Origin: Cuneatibacter caecimuris
GTDB lineage: Bacteria; Bacillota; Clostridia; Lachnospirales; Lachnospiraceae
Assembly: GCF_004216775.1 (NCBI RefSeq)
Contig: NZ_SGXF01000007.1
Span: forward strand, 62,001 to 126,000
Length of the DNA: 64,000 bases
Direction: 5' to 3'
Notes under the pieces: generated by a model
What the model was told of the DNA's origin: nothing
Databases searched by the model: none
The model's input: the letters and a program-made list of their open reading frames with translations, nothing else
Shown here: positions 54,651 through 63,265 of the stretch, one piece after another
How positions within the stretch are numbered: the first letter of the stretch is position 1
Layout: the number at the start of each line of letters is the position of its first letter
Program-made: the position numbers and the translations under genes

Positions 54651-54722
54651 GGTTCCTTGGTCAAGCGGTCAAGACGCCGCCCTCTCACGGCGGAAACAGG
54701 GGTTCGATTCCCCTAGGAACTG
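54651..54722 (+). tRNA. tRNA-Glu (anticodon CTC), copy 1
   Basis: 72 nt. Acceptor GGTTCCT / AGGAACT, anticodon stem CCGCC / GGCGG around CTCTCAC (anticodon CTC, reading GAG), T-loop TTCGATT. CCA not encoded. An identical gene lies on the other strand at 55291-55362. Confidence 0.95.
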
Positions 54723-54726
54723 TACA

Positions 54727-54757
54727 AACCGGTATCTTATGATATCGGTTTTTTTAT
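54727..54757 (+). terminator. Terminator of tRNA-Glu copy 1
   Basis: ACCGGTATC / GATATCGGT (G-T pair allowed) with a 4-nt loop, then TTTTTTT. Its T-run abuts repeat copy C. Confidence 0.85.
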
Positions 54758-54810
54758 TACATAGGAAACTGCGTTCCCTATGTAACAAAACCCTCCGGGG
54801 GGATGCGCAC
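54757..54810 (+). repeat. Dispersed palindromic intergenic repeat, copy C
   Basis: TTACATAGGAAACTGCG then TTCCCTATGTAA forms the terminal hairpin, followed by CAAAACCCTCCGGGGGGATG and CGCAC. GC-rich inverted segments continue to about 54880 with an AGAGTCCGG / CCGGACTCT hairpin. Confidence 0.75.
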
Positions 54811-54885
54811 TACGCGCTAAGGAAATATGGCCGCTGAAGCGGCTGCGCTCCGGCGCGAGAGTCCGGCGGGCCGGACTCTTTGTTC

Positions 54886-54940
54886 TTGCATAAGAAACCG
54901 CGTTCCCTATGCAATAAAACCCTCCGGGGGATCGCACTGC
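54886..54940 (+). repeat. Dispersed palindromic intergenic repeat, copy D
   Basis: TTGCATAAGAAACCGCG then TTCCCTATGCAA, followed by TAAAACCCTCCGGGGGATCG. The similar layout continues to about 55005 with ATCCCGCGAGCGGGAT in the tail. It is in tandem with copy C at a spacing of about 129 bp. Confidence 0.75.
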
Positions 54941-55011
54941 GGCGTAAGGAATCACGTCGCTAAAACGACACGCCGCAGGCGGGGAATCCCGCGAGCGGGA
55001 TACTTTTTTAT

Positions 55012-55225
55012 TTATCCGCCGCTTAACTTCTCTGATATAAGAAGGTGACCATAGATTATATAATACCTATTAAACAGTAGGAAAAAAGAACTATGCCTTT
55101 TTTCTTTAATCTCTGTGAATAGAGGAAAAAAATAAAGTGGCAAATCCACTTCAACTCCCCCTACACCTATGAGGGGCGTACTCATTTTGGCACCGCCGCA
55201 GTATGTGAATTCCTATATTATAAAA
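55012..55225. other. Spacer between the inverted tRNA-Glu genes
   Basis: AT-rich, no gene. Includes aaaaaagaactatgccttttttctt near 55081-55110 and a short GTGG...CCAC pairing near 55137. It carries no tRNA or IS sequence that I recognise. Confidence 0.5.
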
Positions 55226-55249
55226 GCCCCTCCGATAAAACGGAAGGGC
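55226..55249 (-). terminator. Terminator downstream of tRNA-Glu copy 2
   Basis: GCCCTTCCG / CGGAGGGGC (minus strand, one G-U) with loop TTTTAT, followed by TTTTATAATATAG. About 42 bp past the tRNA 3' end. Confidence 0.75.
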
Positions 55250-55290
55250 ATCTATATGACGGCCTAAACTAAGTCAATATAATAATTTAG

Positions 55291-55362
55291 CAGTTCCTAG
55301 GGGAATCGAACCCCTGTTTCCGCCGTGAGAGGGCGGCGTCTTGACCGCTTGACCAAGGAACC
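55291..55362 (-). tRNA. tRNA-Glu (anticodon CTC), copy 2, inverted
   Basis: Identical to copy 1 over all 72 nt, on the opposite strand 568 bp away. Intact stems and discriminator G. It has its own promoter, whose -10 and spacer differ from those of copy 1. Confidence 0.95.
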
Positions 55363-55369
55363 GTAGATA

Positions 55370-55398
55370 AATATACCTGATCCAGTCCATTTTGTCAA
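55370..55398 (-). promoter_or_regulatory. Promoter of tRNA-Glu copy 2
   Basis: TTGACA (55393-55398), 17-bp spacer, TATATT (55370-55375) on the minus strand. Confidence 0.8.
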
Positions 55399-55516
55399 GC
55401 ACTTTTTTGATTACTACAGATGATTGTAAGCCGTATAGCCTCTTATAAGTATTTTAATCGCCGCACAATAGGAACGGGCGGGCTATCTGCTCATAATTGC
55501 CCTGGCAAATGAAAAT

Positions 55517-56287
55517 TTATTGATTCATTTCGTCGACTAGCACTTTAGGTTTCACGGTCATCTCCACCCATGCTGGAGAAAAACCGCTTTTAATTGCATT
55601 TCTCGCTGACCGTATATTGGACCATGCACAACAGTAAAAAGGAACTTTATTTCTTTCAAGAATTTCCATGGCTAAATTACTTGTCAATGTGGCAGCAATT
55701 CCTTTCTTGCGATATGCGGGCAATACATCAACACCTATCTGCCACATATCTTCGCAATCAGCAGAACAGCCCGCCAGACCAATCAGTTTGCCCTTTTCAT
55801 ATGCCCCAATGCCAAGGACATCTAACTCTTTTCTTTTTTCACATAAAGCATTGCTCCATTCAGGTAAATACAAATCAACTAAATTTTCCGGCGTCATAAA
55901 TCTAATCTCATACTCACTGGATAAAGGCTGAAGTCTTTTCATATCTGGCAAAAAGTATTCTGCCATAAAGCAAATTTTCTGCTCATATTTATATAATCTG
56001 CTCTCAAGCCAGTGCAGATTGGGAGTTTCAAAACAGTGATAAAATTCAAACTTATCAATATACGCTTTCACAATGGCCCTATATTCATCTCTAACAGAAG
56101 CCACTATGTTATTCCCATAGGAGACAAGATTACAGGCAACTGGTTCCTTATAATACTTTTTTGCCAACGCGCCAACTTCAGAGCGGACAACAACATTATC
56201 TTCTTTTAAGAAGTCCTCCTCCAAGCAGTTTATATCTAATGCAGATTGTTTCATTGCAATCTTTATAATATCTTGATTTGTAAACAT
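55517..56287 (-). CDS. GNAT family N-acetyltransferase
   Basis: 256 residues. The C-terminal half is a GNAT fold: WQIGVDVLPAYRKKGIAATL is the acetyl-CoA loop (Q/R-x-x-G-x-A/G) and FYCCAWSNIRSARNAIKSGF the last strand-helix. The N-terminal half is unrecognised. Substrate unknown. AT-richer than nearby core genes, suggesting transfer. AGGAAGGCATTTGCT precedes the ATG. Confidence 0.8.
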   Translation of the reverse strand: MFTNQDIIKIAMKQSALDINCLEEDFLKEDNVVVRSEVGALAKKYYKEPVACNLVSYGNNIVASVRDEYRAIVKAYIDKFEFYHCFETPNLHWLESRLYKYEQKICFMAEYFLPDMKRLQPLSSEYEIRFMTPENLVDLYLPEWSNALCEKRKELDVLGIGAYEKGKLIGLAGCSADCEDMWQIGVDVLPAYRKKGIAATLTSNLAMEILERNKVPFYCCAWSNIRSARNAIKSGFSPAWVEMTVKPKVLVDEMNQ

Positions 56288-56601
56288 AGCAAATGCCTTC
56301 CTGTAGGTTACGTGCTCATCATATTAATTTATGGTTTCTTTGCAAGATAAAGAATGATTGTATTATTAAGCGTTATTTGATACCAAAATGTTTAAATATT
56401 ATGTAATTCCTCTTGTTTTTGCCCTTACGGGCTGAAACAAAGGAAACTATTCATTCGAATATCAAACTATTTTTTCAGCAGGTAAAGTCCCTCGACATTT
56501 GAGAGCGAAGTACACCTCTCGCACAAACTTGTAGTTTGTACTTAGCGTTCTTGCAGGGAGCCATATGCAACACGCAAGCCCGCAAAATGCGATGGCTTTC
56601 A
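56288..56601. other. 314-bp gap with no gene
   Basis: AT-rich upstream part serves as the GNAT leader. Near 56521-56550 there is an ACAAACTTGTAGTTTGT hairpin; GCCCTTACGGGC lies near 56420. No gene, tRNA or IS end was identified. Confidence 0.5.
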
Positions 56602-56885
56602 TTATAATACAGCCTTCCGTTCTTCTGTAAACTGTTTGATTGATTGCTGACGATTTACACGGTTATCGCCCACTGCTCTCACGGCGGTCTCAAACAGCTC
56701 GTCGCTTAGCTGCCATTTGTCCCAAGTGCGATTATACTCGCCAAAGAGCGCAAAAGCGGTAGCACCAAGAGTATAAACATTCGTAATTTCATCAATATCA
56801 GCTCCGAGCTGATACTCCTCGGGTGATTGAAAGAGAGAACTGCCCCACATACGCCCCATATTATTTGTACACGGCATCCTTTTCT
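56602..56885 (-). pseudogene. C-terminal fragment of a protein kinase-like gene
   Basis: The last ~90 residues (NNMGRMWGSSLFQSPEE, YQLGADIDEITNVYTLGAT, then AVRAVGDNRVNRQQSIKQF) match the C-lobe of a Ser/Thr kinase-like family in Clostridia and Bacilli. The N-lobe and catalytic loop are missing. The fragment joins out of frame to the 3' end of the phosphotransferase gene at about 56861-56885. Confidence 0.55.
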
Positions 56886-57766
56886 GTGCCCAAGCAAATA
56901 TTTCCGGTGAAATACCATGTTGGCACGGGATTACGCATATTGTCATACCACGAAAGAATCTCTTTGGCTTGATTCAACATAATATTCACTTCGTCCGGTC
57001 CAAATGGTATTGCCCAATATACAGAGGAGAGCGTATGACTTGAAATGTAAAGTGCAAGCAGTCTCCAAAACTCCAACGGCACATCGCTATTGAAGTATCC
57101 GTCCACCATCCCGGTGGCAAAGAGAGGAGCCTTTTGAGCGCACCAAACAATACGATTAAATTCTTCCCACGGATCGCCGTAATCATTACGATTAAAGTCG
57201 ATAATATGTAGCTTGCCGTTCCGGTCAATTATCATATTTCCGATATGATAATCGCCGTGCTGATATACCTGCGGTCTATCTTTGAGTAAATGGCGGTTTT
57301 CGTTTATGTAGTCGACAAATGCCTGTCCGTTCTCATACTTGATAGGGCATTCGCTGTACTTTTCGATTTTATAATCCATTTTGCGATTAAAACGGATTTC
57401 CCAATCTTCCTGTGTTGTAGGAGCAGGGATAGAGTGGACCTTACGAAGAATACGTCCTGCTTCAAGACCAAATACATATTGCTCAGTGTCTGAGTAGCCC
57501 GACATAATCTGTTCTGCATCTTCGCCGTCAATCCAACTTTGGACAGAATATACGCCATCCTCACAAGTGCCAAACTCAATAGGCTGGCACATAGGCACTC
57601 CCAAAGAAGCAACCTGTTTCATCATGTTAAACTCGGACTGCTTTGTATCATGCTGCGCAATATCAGATACACGCAAAAGGTAGCGTGCGCCATCTTCATC
57701 CGTAACGCAGTATTTTTTATCGCTCGACCAGCCTTTTCTTATTAGAACTTTAGTTACATAATTCAT
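56861..57766 (-). CDS. Aminoglycoside phosphotransferase (APH)-family kinase
   Basis: 301 residues with GGGGGAAACAG before the ATG. Brenner motif YQHGDYHIGNMI (catalytic Asp) and the metal-binding Asp in IIDFNRNDYGDP are intact. Such kinases phosphorylate aminoglycosides, choline, homoserine and other small molecules; I cannot tell which. The C-terminal ~15 residues may be altered by the junction with the kinase fragment. AT-richer than the core genes, consistent with acquisition. Confidence 0.8.
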   Translation of the reverse strand: MNYVTKVLIRKGWSSDKKYCVTDEDGARYLLRVSDIAQHDTKQSEFNMMKQVASLGVPMCQPIEFGTCEDGVYSVQSWIDGEDAEQIMSGYSDTEQYVFGLEAGRILRKVHSIPAPTTQEDWEIRFNRKMDYKIEKYSECPIKYENGQAFVDYINENRHLLKDRPQVYQHGDYHIGNMIIDRNGKLHIIDFNRNDYGDPWEEFNRIVWCAQKAPLFATGMVDGYFNSDVPLEFWRLLALYISSHTLSSVYWAIPFGPDEVNIMLNQAKEILSWYDNMRNPVPTWYFTGNICLGTEKDAVYK

Positions 57767-57830
57767 CTGTTTCCCCCCATGGTAATTCTCATTTTAAGTC
57801 GTCCTTTGTTTTTAAGGCTTTTGGAGGATT

Positions 57831-58442
57831 TTATTGATAACCTGTGATTTCTTCCACCGCAATCACCAGCCCCCGAACCATGCAGTCCAGATCCATGCCG
57901 GGCCTCTTTTCTTCCGGCGCATTTTCTCCGGCGCTCAGACCGGGAACGTGGATAAACCCGGCGGCAGGCCTGCTGTCCATCTCCCCGGCGCTCCACAGGG
58001 CCTGGTACATCACATCATTGCATACATAAGTCCCTGCGCTGCCAGAAACCCCAGCCGGAATCCCGGCAGCCCTTAGGGCCTCTGCAATCCGTTTCACCGG
58101 AATTGTGGCAAAAATACCGTCCGGCCCTTCAGGGACCACAGATTCTTCCTGGGGCTGATTTCCCCGGTTATCAGGAATCCTGGCATCCCGCAGGTTCACG
58201 GCGATCCGCTCCGGCGTGATTTTATCTCTTCCTTCCGCCTGGCCCACAGAAATCACTGCATCCGGACGCTCTTCTTTCATGCAGCGGCTGAGAATTGCCC
58301 CCGCCTCTCCAAATACTACCGGCAGGCGCAGTTTACAGATCTCAGCCCCTCCAATCTTGTCCGGAAGCCTGCGCACAGCCTCCCAGGAAGCATTTACCGC
58401 GCTGCCTCCAAAAGGTTCAAACCCGGTCACAAGCACTTTCAT
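57831..58442 (-). CDS. pcp: Pyroglutamyl-peptidase I
   Basis: 203 residues. C15 catalytic triad: Glu in GRDKITPERIAVN, Cys in GTYVCNDVMY, His in GFIHVPGL. Removes N-terminal pyroglutamate from peptides; cytoplasmic. It starts 4 bp after the monooxygenase gene. Confidence 0.95.
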   Translation of the reverse strand: MKVLVTGFEPFGGSAVNASWEAVRRLPDKIGGAEICKLRLPVVFGEAGAILSRCMKEERPDAVISVGQAEGRDKITPERIAVNLRDARIPDNRGNQPQEESVVPEGPDGIFATIPVKRIAEALRAAGIPAGVSGSAGTYVCNDVMYQALWSAGEMDSRPAAGFIHVPGLSAGENAPEEKRPGMDLDCMVRGLVIAVEEITGYQ

Positions 58443-58446
58443 CCCT

Positions 58447-58725
58447 TCAGATCCCTTCTACTTTGTGAATATCCAGCGGTTCCTGGAGAATCCTCTCCAG
58501 ACGTTTTCCGGCTTCCAGGAAATGCCTGGTCTTCAGATGTTCCTCCAACGCCCTTTCATTGAGCCAGCGCTCCACAAACACATAAGTGTTCTCTTTTTCT
58601 TTGCCCAGGTCATAGGTCATATTCCCTTCCTCAGCCCTGGTCATGGTGATCATGTTGGATACCGCCTGCTTGAACTCTGCGTCCATTCCAGGCTTGATTT
58701 TGCAGATTGCGTAAACGAGTACCAT
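58447..58725 (-). CDS. Antibiotic biosynthesis monooxygenase (ABM)-domain protein
   Basis: 92 residues from the ATG at 58725 (AAGGAGGTATATAAA before it); the longer frame includes an upstream ATG inside that leader. VLVYAICKIKPGMDAEFKQ and FVERWLNERALEEHLKTRHF are ABM/YgiN-like. Related proteins are quinol monooxygenases or ligand-binding dimers. Lies 16 bp after polC. Confidence 0.85.
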   Translation of the reverse strand: MVLVYAICKIKPGMDAEFKQAVSNMITMTRAEEGNMTYDLGKEKENTYVFVERWLNERALEEHLKTRHFLEAGKRLERILQEPLDIHKVEGI

Positions 58726-58741
58726 TTTATATACCTCCTTG

Positions 58742-61700
58742 TCATGTGAAATCAAACAGCGACAGCTGATTGGACTCAGGCAGCCCCTTCAGCAGCCCCA
58801 GCTCCGCCATCTTATCCACCACTGTCTTGCTGATCTTCGATCTGGTGCGCAGATCATCCAGAGAAAGAAATCCCCCCTGCTTCGCTGCTTCTTCAATCTG
58901 TTCCGCCGCCTTATCCCCCAGCCCGTCGATAGAACTGAAAGATGGCATCAGCTTTCCGTCAATGATTTGGAAACGCGCCGCTTTTGCTCTGTAAATGTCC
59001 AGCGGCATGAATTCATAGCCTCTGGCATACATTTCCTGCACAATGCGCATGTCCCTGTAAGTATCCTGCTCTTTGTTTGTCAGCGTATCCATGCGGCGCT
59101 TATAATCCGCCATATGGGCTTCCAGTTTGTCTTTTCCAAGGCACATCAGCTCATAGGAGAAACCGGTGGCTCGGATGCTGAAAAACGCCGCGTAATAAGC
59201 CAGAGGATAGAACACCTTGCAGTAAGCGATCCGCCATGCCATCATTACGTATGCAGCGGCATGGGCTTTGGGAAACATGTATTTGATCTTCTTACAGGAC
59301 CAGATATACCAGTCCGGCACATCATGGGCCTTCATCTCTTCTTCCCACTCCGGCTTCAGGCCTTTTCCCTTACGGACGCTCTCCATGATGGTGAAAGACA
59401 GCTCTTTATCCAATCCTTTGGAAATCAGATAGATCATAATGTCATCGCGGGTACAGATCGCCGTGGAAATCGTGGCCTTTCCCTCCTGCAAAAGGGTCTG
59501 GGCGTTGCCCAGCCATACGTCGGTGCCGTGAGACAAACCCGCGATCCGCACCAGGTCGGAAAAATATTGAGGCTTTGTCTCAATCAGCATCTGCATGGCG
59601 AAATCCGTTCCAAACTCCGGAATTCCCAAGGCTCCCAGTTTACAGCCATGAATGTCCTCCGGCCTGATCCCCAGGGCAGAAGTATCTTTAAATAATGACA
59701 TCACTTCCTGGGAATCCAGAGGAATTTCCTGCATATTCACCGGCACCAGATCCTGCAGCATACGGATCATGGTAGGATCATCGTGTCCCAGAATGTCCAG
59801 CTTCAGCAGGTTGTGGTCTATGGAATGGTAGTCAAAATGGGTGGTAACCGTATTGGTGGTCATATCATTGGCCGGGCGCTGCACCGGGGTGAAAGAATAG
59901 ATCTCTTCCCCGTGAGGCAGCACAATAATGCCGCCGGGATGCTGGCCGGAAGTACGCCGTACCCCTGTGCAGCCCTGGGTAATCCGGTTGATTTCACAGG
60001 TCCTTTTTTGAATTCCCCGTTCCTCATAATAGTTTTTCACATATCCGAAGGCCGTCTTGTCCGCCAGCGTGCCGATGGTGCCGGCCCGGAAAGTATGCCC
60101 CTTGCCAAAGATCACTTCTGTATAGGCGTGGGCATTACTCTGGTATTCCCCTGAAAAGTTGAGGTCAATGTCCGGCTCTTTATTGCCTTTAAAGCCCAGG
60201 AACGTCTCGAAAGGAATGTCAAAACCGTCTTTCGTCAGTTTTTCCCCGCATACCGGACAGATCTTATCCGGCATATCGCACCCTGCCCCTCCTGAGAACT
60301 TCTTCACATCCTCAGAATCAAAATCACTGTACTTGCATTTTTTACAGTAGTAATGAGGGCTGAGAGGGTTGACCTCTGTAATGCCTGACATCGTTGCTAC
60401 AAAAGAAGATCCCACAGACCCTCTGGACCCCACCAGATACCCGTCCTCATTGGATTTCCAAACCAGCTTCTGCGCGATAATATACATCACGGCAAAGCCG
60501 TTGGAGATGATGGAATGCAGCTCTCGTTCCAGCCGTTCCTCCACAATGGGCGGCAGGGGATCCCCGTACATGGAGTGCGCCTTCTCATAGCACATATTCC
60601 GCAGATCCACATCAGAATTCTCAATCACCGGCGGACACTTGTCCGGGCGCACCGGTGAAATATTTTCAACCCAGTCAGCTATCATATTCGTGTTGGTAAT
60701 CACCACTTCCTGAGCCTTTTCACTGCCCAGGTACTCGAACTCCGCCAGCATTTCTTCAGTGGTCCGGAAATACAGCGGCGCCTGGTCGTCCGCATCGGAA
60801 AAACCTTTCCCCGCCATGATAATCCTCCGGTATACTTCATCCTCAGGATTCAGAAAATGGACATCGCAGGTGGCTACCACCGGCTTGCGGAATTCCTCCC
60901 CCAGCTTCACAATTTTTCTGTTGATTTCCTTCAGATCCTCCACTGTTTTTACCGGCCCGTCCTCCTGGCGCAGCATAAACATGTCGTTGCCCAGGGGCTG
61001 AATCTCCAGATAATCATAAAAATTCACCATTCTGGAAATTTCTTCATCCGACTCTCCCCGGAGAATCCCCTGGTACAGCTCCCCTGCTTCGCAGGCAGAG
61101 CCCAGAATCAGCCCCTCCCGCAGCCGCAGGATCTCGCTTCTGGGGAACCTTGGCCTTCTGAAATAATAATCAATATGCGCTTCGGAGATCAACCGGTACA
61201 GATTGATTCTCCCGGTTTCATTCTTCGCCAGAATAATAATATGGTAAGTAGGCAGTTTTTTAATTGCCTCAGGGGATAATTTAGACCGTTCCTGCAGCTG
61301 GTCCAGATTGTCTGCGCCTTCTTTTTTCAATTTTTCACAGAGCCGGAGAAAAATTCCTGCGGTGGCTTCCGCGTCATCCACCGCTCTGTGATGATTTTCC
61401 AGGGAAACACCCAGCTCCTTGGCCACAGTATCCAGTTTATAGCGCCCTAAATGAGGCAGCAGCACCCGGGCCATGCCCACGGTATCCACGTAGGTGGGTT
61501 CAAAAGCCATTCCAAGCTGCCTGGCGTAATGGCTGACAAATCCCATATCAAAATTTGCGTTATGCGCCACCATCACGGCTCCTTCACAGAAACGGATAAA
61601 ATCCGGCAGCGCCTGGGAGAGCAGCGGCGCGTCCAGTACCATCGTGTCGTCGATACCGGTCAGCTGTTCAATTTTAAACGGAATCGGGACCTGAGGATTG

Positions 61701-63265
61701 ATAAATGTGCTGAACCGGTCCGTCACCTTTCCTTTCTCCACACGCACCGCGCCGATTTCAATAATCTGGTTTTTCAGGGGGCTGAACCCGGTGGTTTCAA
61801 TATCAAAAACTACAAAGGGCACGTCCAGACTCTGGCCTGCCGATCTGGTCACAATATCCTTCAGATCATCCACCAGATAGCCTTCCACCCCATAAATCAC
61901 CTTAAAGGGGTCATTTTTTTCCAGACAGTGCAGGGCTTCCGGAAAGGCGTAAGCACAGCCATGGTCTGTAATTGCCAGCGCCTTATGGCCCCATTTCTTG
62001 GCCTGTTTGACCAGATCTTTTGTTTCAGAAACCCCGTCCATTTCGCTCATCTTGGTATGGCAATGCAGCTCCACCCGCTTTACCGGCGCGTGGTCCTCTC
62101 TTTTTTCAGACGTATCGGCCGCTTTTCGGATACCGATCACAGAGGAAATCGCCAGTTCCTTATCAAAGCGGTCGAACAACGCCATCCCCTTCACCTGCAC
62201 AAAACTGCCCTGCTTCAGGTTTTCCTTCAGTTCCGGCAGGTGTTCGTTGGCGATGAAGATCTTCACCATAATGGTGTCCGTCATATCTGTGACAGGAAAG
62301 GTTACGATGGTCTTCTCGCCATTGCGCAGTTCACGGAACACCATTTCCAGAACCCTTCCCTGCACCACCACTTCTCCGATTTCCTCTGTCAGTTCGGAAA
62401 TCGGCATGTTTTCCCCGTCAAAATTCCTTCCATAAATTACATTCGGATCATCAGAGCGCTTATAGCCGCCCGGCTGATAACGCCGCTCATTTTTCCTGCC
62501 GTTCCAGCCGCCGGGCCGCTTTTCCTGGCGTGCCGGAGCCTGCGGGCCAGAAAATGGCGCAGGCTGCTTCTGCGCGTCCTTCCCTTTTCCAGGTTCATCC
62601 CAGGGCACTTCAGAAGCTGCTGAAGACAAACCAGAAGGTTTCTCTCCTTCGGAATGCCCCTGCCCTGCTGTTTGTCCCGCAGTTCTGTCCCGCAGAATCG
62701 CATTGATCTCCTGCTTTTCCTGTTCTTCGATCTGCCTGCGGCGGTCTGATTTCTGTGTTTTTTCAAACTGTATATGTACATGTACCGAAAATCCGCAGCG
62801 TTCCCCAAATATTTTCTCCAGATGCTCCCGGATTGCCTGGGCCCTGTTTCTGGCCAAAGGACCGTCTGCCAGCGTTAATGTGAGTTCCGTCTCCTGCTCC
62901 CCGGAAAACTGCCATTTTGCCTTGCGCAGCAGGTTGCACTCCAGAACGCTGGACGTCCGGAAATCTTCCAGAATGCTGTCTTTATATGCTTCCAGCAGCT
63001 TTCCCGGCGTATACTGCGCAGAAAGGCTGAAGTGCTCTACAATCTGAACACCCAGCCCCTGCTCGCCGAACAGCTGCTTCTGCAGCAGTTCTTCCAATTC
63101 TCTTATTTCTGGTTTCTGGATTAAGCGGGGAGACTCCACATAAACCCTGATGGAGGTTTTATCCCGTGAATACTGGATATACTGTACCTCAACCATGGAT
63201 AGGAGATCCCGCCAGACATCCTGATATGAAATTGTAGGAAATGTATCTAAAAATTTCTTAGACAT
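58742..63265 (-). CDS. polC: DNA polymerase III PolC-type alpha subunit
   Basis: 1507 residues. Order: N-terminal domain, OB fold, PHP domain part 1 (ELHCHTKMSEMDGV, ITDHG), a DEDDh 3'-5' exonuclease insert (FVVFDIETTGFSPLKNQIIE), the remaining PHP, then the C-family polymerase with catalytic Asps in KEPDIDLNFS and a zinc-binding insert (CKKCKYSD, CPVCGEKL). Replicates the leading strand in Firmicutes. Its ATG overlaps the 3' end of ispG by 8 bp. Confidence 0.97.
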   Translation of the reverse strand: MSKKFLDTFPTISYQDVWRDLLSMVEVQYIQYSRDKTSIRVYVESPRLIQKPEIRELEELLQKQLFGEQGLGVQIVEHFSLSAQYTPGKLLEAYKDSILEDFRTSSVLECNLLRKAKWQFSGEQETELTLTLADGPLARNRAQAIREHLEKIFGERCGFSVHVHIQFEKTQKSDRRRQIEEQEKQEINAILRDRTAGQTAGQGHSEGEKPSGLSSAASEVPWDEPGKGKDAQKQPAPFSGPQAPARQEKRPGGWNGRKNERRYQPGGYKRSDDPNVIYGRNFDGENMPISELTEEIGEVVVQGRVLEMVFRELRNGEKTIVTFPVTDMTDTIMVKIFIANEHLPELKENLKQGSFVQVKGMALFDRFDKELAISSVIGIRKAADTSEKREDHAPVKRVELHCHTKMSEMDGVSETKDLVKQAKKWGHKALAITDHGCAYAFPEALHCLEKNDPFKVIYGVEGYLVDDLKDIVTRSAGQSLDVPFVVFDIETTGFSPLKNQIIEIGAVRVEKGKVTDRFSTFINPQVPIPFKIEQLTGIDDTMVLDAPLLSQALPDFIRFCEGAVMVAHNANFDMGFVSHYARQLGMAFEPTYVDTVGMARVLLPHLGRYKLDTVAKELGVSLENHHRAVDDAEATAGIFLRLCEKLKKEGADNLDQLQERSKLSPEAIKKLPTYHIIILAKNETGRINLYRLISEAHIDYYFRRPRFPRSEILRLREGLILGSACEAGELYQGILRGESDEEISRMVNFYDYLEIQPLGNDMFMLRQEDGPVKTVEDLKEINRKIVKLGEEFRKPVVATCDVHFLNPEDEVYRRIIMAGKGFSDADDQAPLYFRTTEEMLAEFEYLGSEKAQEVVITNTNMIADWVENISPVRPDKCPPVIENSDVDLRNMCYEKAHSMYGDPLPPIVEERLERELHSIISNGFAVMYIIAQKLVWKSNEDGYLVGSRGSVGSSFVATMSGITEVNPLSPHYYCKKCKYSDFDSEDVKKFSGGAGCDMPDKICPVCGEKLTKDGFDIPFETFLGFKGNKEPDIDLNFSGEYQSNAHAYTEVIFGKGHTFRAGTIGTLADKTAFGYVKNYYEERGIQKRTCEINRITQGCTGVRRTSGQHPGGIIVLPHGEEIYSFTPVQRPANDMTTNTVTTHFDYHSIDHNLLKLDILGHDDPTMIRMLQDLVPVNMQEIPLDSQEVMSLFKDTSALGIRPEDIHGCKLGALGIPEFGTDFAMQMLIETKPQYFSDLVRIAGLSHGTDVWLGNAQTLLQEGKATISTAICTRDDIMIYLISKGLDKELSFTIMESVRKGKGLKPEWEEEMKAHDVPDWYIWSCKKIKYMFPKAHAAAYVMMAWRIAYCKVFYPLAYYAAFFSIRATGFSYELMCLGKDKLEAHMADYKRRMDTLTNKEQDTYRDMRIVQEMYARGYEFMPLDIYRAKAARFQIIDGKLMPSFSSIDGLGDKAAEQIEEAAKQGGFLSLDDLRTRSKISKTVVDKMAELGLLKGLPESNQLSLFDFT

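Noticed and set aside
61451-62623. 390-codon plus-strand open frame
   Set aside because: Antisense of polC; no ribosome site and no recognisable domain.
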